A stretch of DNA of 64,000 nt. Origin: Phocoena phocoena. Taxonomy: Eukaryota; Chordata; Mammalia; Artiodactyla; Phocoenidae. Shown here piece after piece: positions 61,241-64,000 of the stretch. The translations under genes and the position numbers were made by a program. The notes beneath the pieces were generated by a model, which did not search any database, had not been told where the DNA came from, and saw only the letters and a program-made list of their open reading frames with translations. Within the stretch, counting starts at the first letter, position 1, and the number at the start of each line of letters is the position of its first letter. The stretch lies in contig NC_089220.1 of assembly GCF_963924675.1 (NCBI RefSeq), forward strand, positions 159,625,270 to 159,689,269, read 5' to 3'.

Positions 61241-61799
61241 TTTGCTTAACTTACTGTGTTTGGGGTCTCCTTTTCACAGGCTGCAGGTTCATAGATCCCG
61301 TTGTTTTTGGTGTCTGCCCCCAGTGGGTAAGGTTGGTTAAGTGGGTTGTGTAGACTTCCTGGTGGATGGGACTGGTCCCTGTGTTCTGGTGGTTAAGACT
61401 GGATCTTGTCTTTCTGGTGGGCAGGACCGCATCCAGTGGGGTGTTTTGGGATGTCTGTGAACTTAGTATGATTTTAGGCAGCCTCTTTGCTAATGGGTGG
61501 TGTTGTGTTCTTGTCTTGCTAGTTGTTTGGCATGGGGTGTGCAGCACTGGAGCTTGCTGGTCGTTGAGTGGACCTGGGTCTTATCATTGAGACAGAGATC
61601 TCTGGGAGAGCTCTTGCCAATTGATATTATGTGGGCCCAGGAGGTCTCTGGTGGTCCAATGTCCTGAACTTGGCTTTCCCACCTCAGAGGTTCAGGCCTG
61701 ATACCAGGCTGAAGCACCAAGACCCTGTCAGCCACACGGCTCGAGTCACCTTTGCCAGCAGAAGCCTTCTTTCCGCTGTCCTATCAAGGAAGCCAGTCA
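61241..61799 (-). promoter_or_regulatory. L1 5' UTR/internal promoter remnant
   Basis: Sequence upstream of the ORF1 start in the minus orientation, C-rich on the minus strand and without repeats. Its position and continuity with the L1 make it the 5' UTR. It continues to about 62062 after the nested SINE. Confidence 0.65.
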
Positions 61800-62011
61800 G
61801 GGGACTTCCCTGGTGGCGCAGTGGTTGAGAGTCCACCTGCCGATGCAGGGGACACAGGTTCGTGCCCCGGTCTGGGATGATCCAACATGCCGTGGAGCGG
61901 CTGGACCCGTGAGCCTTGGCCGCTGGGCCTGCGCGTCTGGAGCCTGTGCTCCGCAACGGGAGAGGCCACAACAGTGAGAGGCCCGCGTACAGCAAAAAAA
62001 AAAAAAAAAAA
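61800..62011 (+). repeat. CHR-2-type SINE in L1 5' UTR
   Basis: 'ggggacttccctggtggcgc' to an A20 tail. Flanked by aaggaagccagYca at 61786-61799 and 62012-62025. Confidence 0.95.
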
Positions 62012-62119
62012 AAGGAAGCCAGCCATTCCCAGATTAGGAAAAAAATCTTTACGCCCGTGGCCCAAATGAATATTTTTTTTTTAAACTATGGTCATTCTTT
62101 TAAAATATATATATAATTA

Positions 62120-62236
62120 ATTTTTTTGGCCACACAGCACAGCTTGCAGGATCTTAGTTCCCAGCCAGGGATTGAACCCGTGACCCCTGCAGTGAAAGTG
62201 CAGAGTCCTAACCACTGGACTGCCAGATAATTTCCC
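62120..62236 (-). repeat. Short CHR/Bov-tA-like tRNA SINE
   Basis: 'ggccacacagcacagcttgc', 'ggatcttagttcccagccag' and 'cctaaccactggactgccag'. Lies beside the L1 5' end. Confidence 0.8.
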
Positions 62237-63125
62237 CCAATGCATATTTAAAACTAGAGTTTCTGCAAAGAATTCCTGCTGTCTCTCCATTCTATTTTTG
62301 CCGACTGGGATTTTTAAGTTTCAAGATATTTTACCTTTTCCAGGTGGGCTACAAATAATATCATACTTTAACATCTTGATGGGCAATACCATAAGCATTT
62401 AAAGATATGTGTCTTAATCTCAGCCAATGTGAGCCTCAGTGAGTCGGAGGGAGATGGAATTGATAAAAATTCTGGTATTTTATGATTATCTAATAAGATG
62501 GAGATCCCAGAACGTGTGTGTGGGTTCCAAATTAGGCAGCATAATACCTGCATGGACCTCACTTTAGTGCTGGCATTAATATCTTGGCCAGGTTTTTAAA
62601 AGGTGTCCATAAATAAGAAAACCTTTATAAGATCCTTCCAGTTTCTATTGAGTGTGTATAAGTACATAGAAGTGATACTAGAGAAAATACAGCTATCTCA
62701 GCCACTAAAGTTTGTGTGTGTACATACATATTTCCATTTAAAACCCAGTGAAAATAATTGAAATAAAGGAGCATTCTGGATAGGTATCACTGTAGACAAA
62801 ACGTACACTGAATTGCACCATCGTTGCTAAGTAAACAGTGCAGTTCAGAATTAATGTGATAAAATTACTCCGTTGCTTTTTAACTCACTTGATGTTTTAA
62901 AGTTCTGTTTCTATTACAAACTCACTGAAATACTCAGAGAAAACTCTCAAGGCATCTTCAAGCTGACTTTTTTATAGCGACTAAATGAAAACTAACAGCC
63001 AGGTGCTCGGAGTTCGGAAATCCAGGCACTGGGTTGTTCTGGCCTTTTTGGTGAGTCTCCTTTTATGAAATAGCTGCAAATCTCTTTTTTTCCTTAATAA
63101 ACTCTTTATCTAGACATTTTAATTT
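62237..63125. other. Unique AT-rich intergenic sequence
   Basis: No gene recognised. Confidence 0.5.
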
Positions 63126-63139
63126 ATTTATTTACTTTT

Positions 63140-63353
63140 TGTTGCTGTAGTTTTTGTTTTGCGGTACGCGGGCCTCTCACTGTTGTGGCCTCTCCCGTTG
63201 CGGAGCACAGGCTCCGGACGCGCAGGCCCAGCGGCCATGGCTCACGGGCCCAGCCGCTCCGTGGCATGTGGGATCTTCCCGGACCGGGGCACGAACCTAT
63301 GTCCCCTGCATCGGCAGGCGGACTCTCAACCACTGCGCCACCAGGGAAGCCCT
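63140..63353 (-). repeat. CHR-2-type SINE inserted at an older SINE
   Basis: 'cgcgggcctctcactgttgtg' to 'gcgccaccagggaagcc'. Flanked by atttatttactttt at 63126-63139 and 63354-63367; the target was the T/A-rich tail of the older SINE next to it. Confidence 0.95.
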
Positions 63354-63361
63354 ATTTATTT

Positions 63362-63474
63362 ACTTTTGGCTGCACCACGCGGCTTGTGGGATCTTAGTTC
63401 CCCGACCAGGGATTGAACCAGGGCCCGGGCAGTGACAGCACTGAGTCCTAACGAGCACCATGGAATTCCCTAGT
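63362..63474 (-). repeat. Short CHR/Bov-tA-like tRNA SINE
   Basis: 'ttggctgcaccacgcggctt', 'gatcttagttccccgaccag' and 'ggattgaaccagggcc'. Its tail side is cut by the CHR-2 copy. Confidence 0.8.
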
Positions 63475-64000
63475 AATTTTTAGATTTACAGAATTATTAC
63501 AAGGGTAGCACATAGAGTTCCACACACCCTTTGCTTAGTTTCCTCTATTATGACCATCTTATATTAGTGTGATATATTTGTAACAAATGGCGAACCCATA
63601 TTGATATATTATCATTTGAGTCCACACTTCAGATTCCCTTATTTTTAAACTAATGTCCTTTTTCTGTTCCAGTGTCCCATCAGACACCATGCTATATTAC
63701 TTGTCATGTCTCTTCAGGCTCCTCTTGGCTGTTACCTTTTTCAGACTTCCCTTGTTTTTCTTGACCTTGACAGTTCTGAGGAGTATGGGTATGGTGTTTT
63801 GTGGAATAGCCCTCTATTAGGATTTGCCTGATATTTTTCTCACAATGAGACGGGGGTCCTGGGTCCTGGAGTGGAAGGTAAAGTGCAGTCCTCATCACAT
63901 CGTATCAAGGTATGTGCTCCCAACATGAATTATCACCAGTGATGTTACCCTTGGTCATCTGGCATGAGGTAGTGTGTATCAGGTTTTTCCACTGTAAATT
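63475..64000 (-). repeat. Old L1-class repeat, runs off the window
   Basis: 'tttttagatttacagaattat', 'tgtcccatcagacaccatgc' and 'ttgacagttctgaggagtat' match the element at 22.46-22.83 kb. Family name uncertain. Confidence 0.5.

Larger units (their letters stand above)
54911..62062 (-). mobile_element. Near full-length L1 retrotransposon, inactive, with nested insertions
   Basis: Minus-strand L1 from 5' UTR (about 62062-61241) through ORF1, ORF2 and 3' UTR to a T-run (poly(A) tail complement) at 54911. About 7.15 kb, or about 5.8 kb after removing five CHR-type insertions' worth of sequence and a poly(A)-only insertion. Possible target duplication: caaatgcata at 54901-54910 against the similar caaatgaata near 62063-62072, one mismatch, so provisional. 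ORF lesions make it non-autonomous. Confidence 0.88.

Noticed and set aside
62237..64000. Start of PARD3, the next gene in human
   Set aside because: No exon of PARD3 is recognisable; in human it lies a long way beyond the CUL2 end.

Overview
The window is mammalian nuclear DNA, almost certainly from a cetacean. About a dozen copies of the tRNA-derived CHR SINE family are present on both strands, with A-box and B-box promoter remnants, A/T-rich tails and clear target-site duplications. The long CHR-1-like form and the short, young CHR-2-like form both occur. The ruminant hallmarks Bov-A and BovB were not seen. Codon structure, introns, and old MIR/L2/MLT1/Tigger repeats are all mammalian.

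The only functional gene recognised is the 3' end of CUL2 (cullin-2), on the + strand. Its penultimate coding exon (1698-1814) and last coding exon (2582-2713) encode the C-terminal 82 residues, which carry the neddylation lysine. They are followed by a 3' UTR with poly(A) signals near 2.93 and 3.14 kb. In human the DNA beyond the CUL2 3' end is the long CUL2-PARD3 intergenic interval (10p11.21), and the rest of this window looks like its equivalent: repeats and unique non-coding DNA, with no second living gene seen.

Layout: 0-5 kb, CUL2 end. 5-14 kb, SINEs, L2, an MLT1 LTR, a GC-rich unique block and a 200-bp TG/CG microsatellite. 14-20 kb, old L1 fragments on the + strand with a Tigger-type DNA transposon. 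20.5-24 kb, old L1 on the - strand split by two CHR SINEs in opposite orientation. 24-38 kb, unique DNA with L1, L2, MIR, MLT1, a palindromic MITE-like element and a 133-bp truncated L1. 38.7-41.3 kb, a decayed processed pseudogene of C11orf54 (ester hydrolase) on the - strand, split by a SINE and preceded by a CpG-rich, GC-box-bearing block. 41-54.9 kb, unique DNA, L2, MLT1, a MER5-like element and a GC-box minisatellite at 46.64-46.90 kb. 54.9-62.06 kb, a near full-length but dead L1 on the - strand carrying five later SINEs plus a poly(A)-only insertion. 62-64 kb, more SINEs and an old L1-like repeat.

No new multigene system is visible. The more unusual signals are the retrocopy with its own promoter-like CpG block, the GC-box minisatellite, the poly(A)-only insertion with a target-site duplication, and the nested insertions in the L1, which give a readable history. 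Family names for old repeats come from remembered consensus features, not from a database search.
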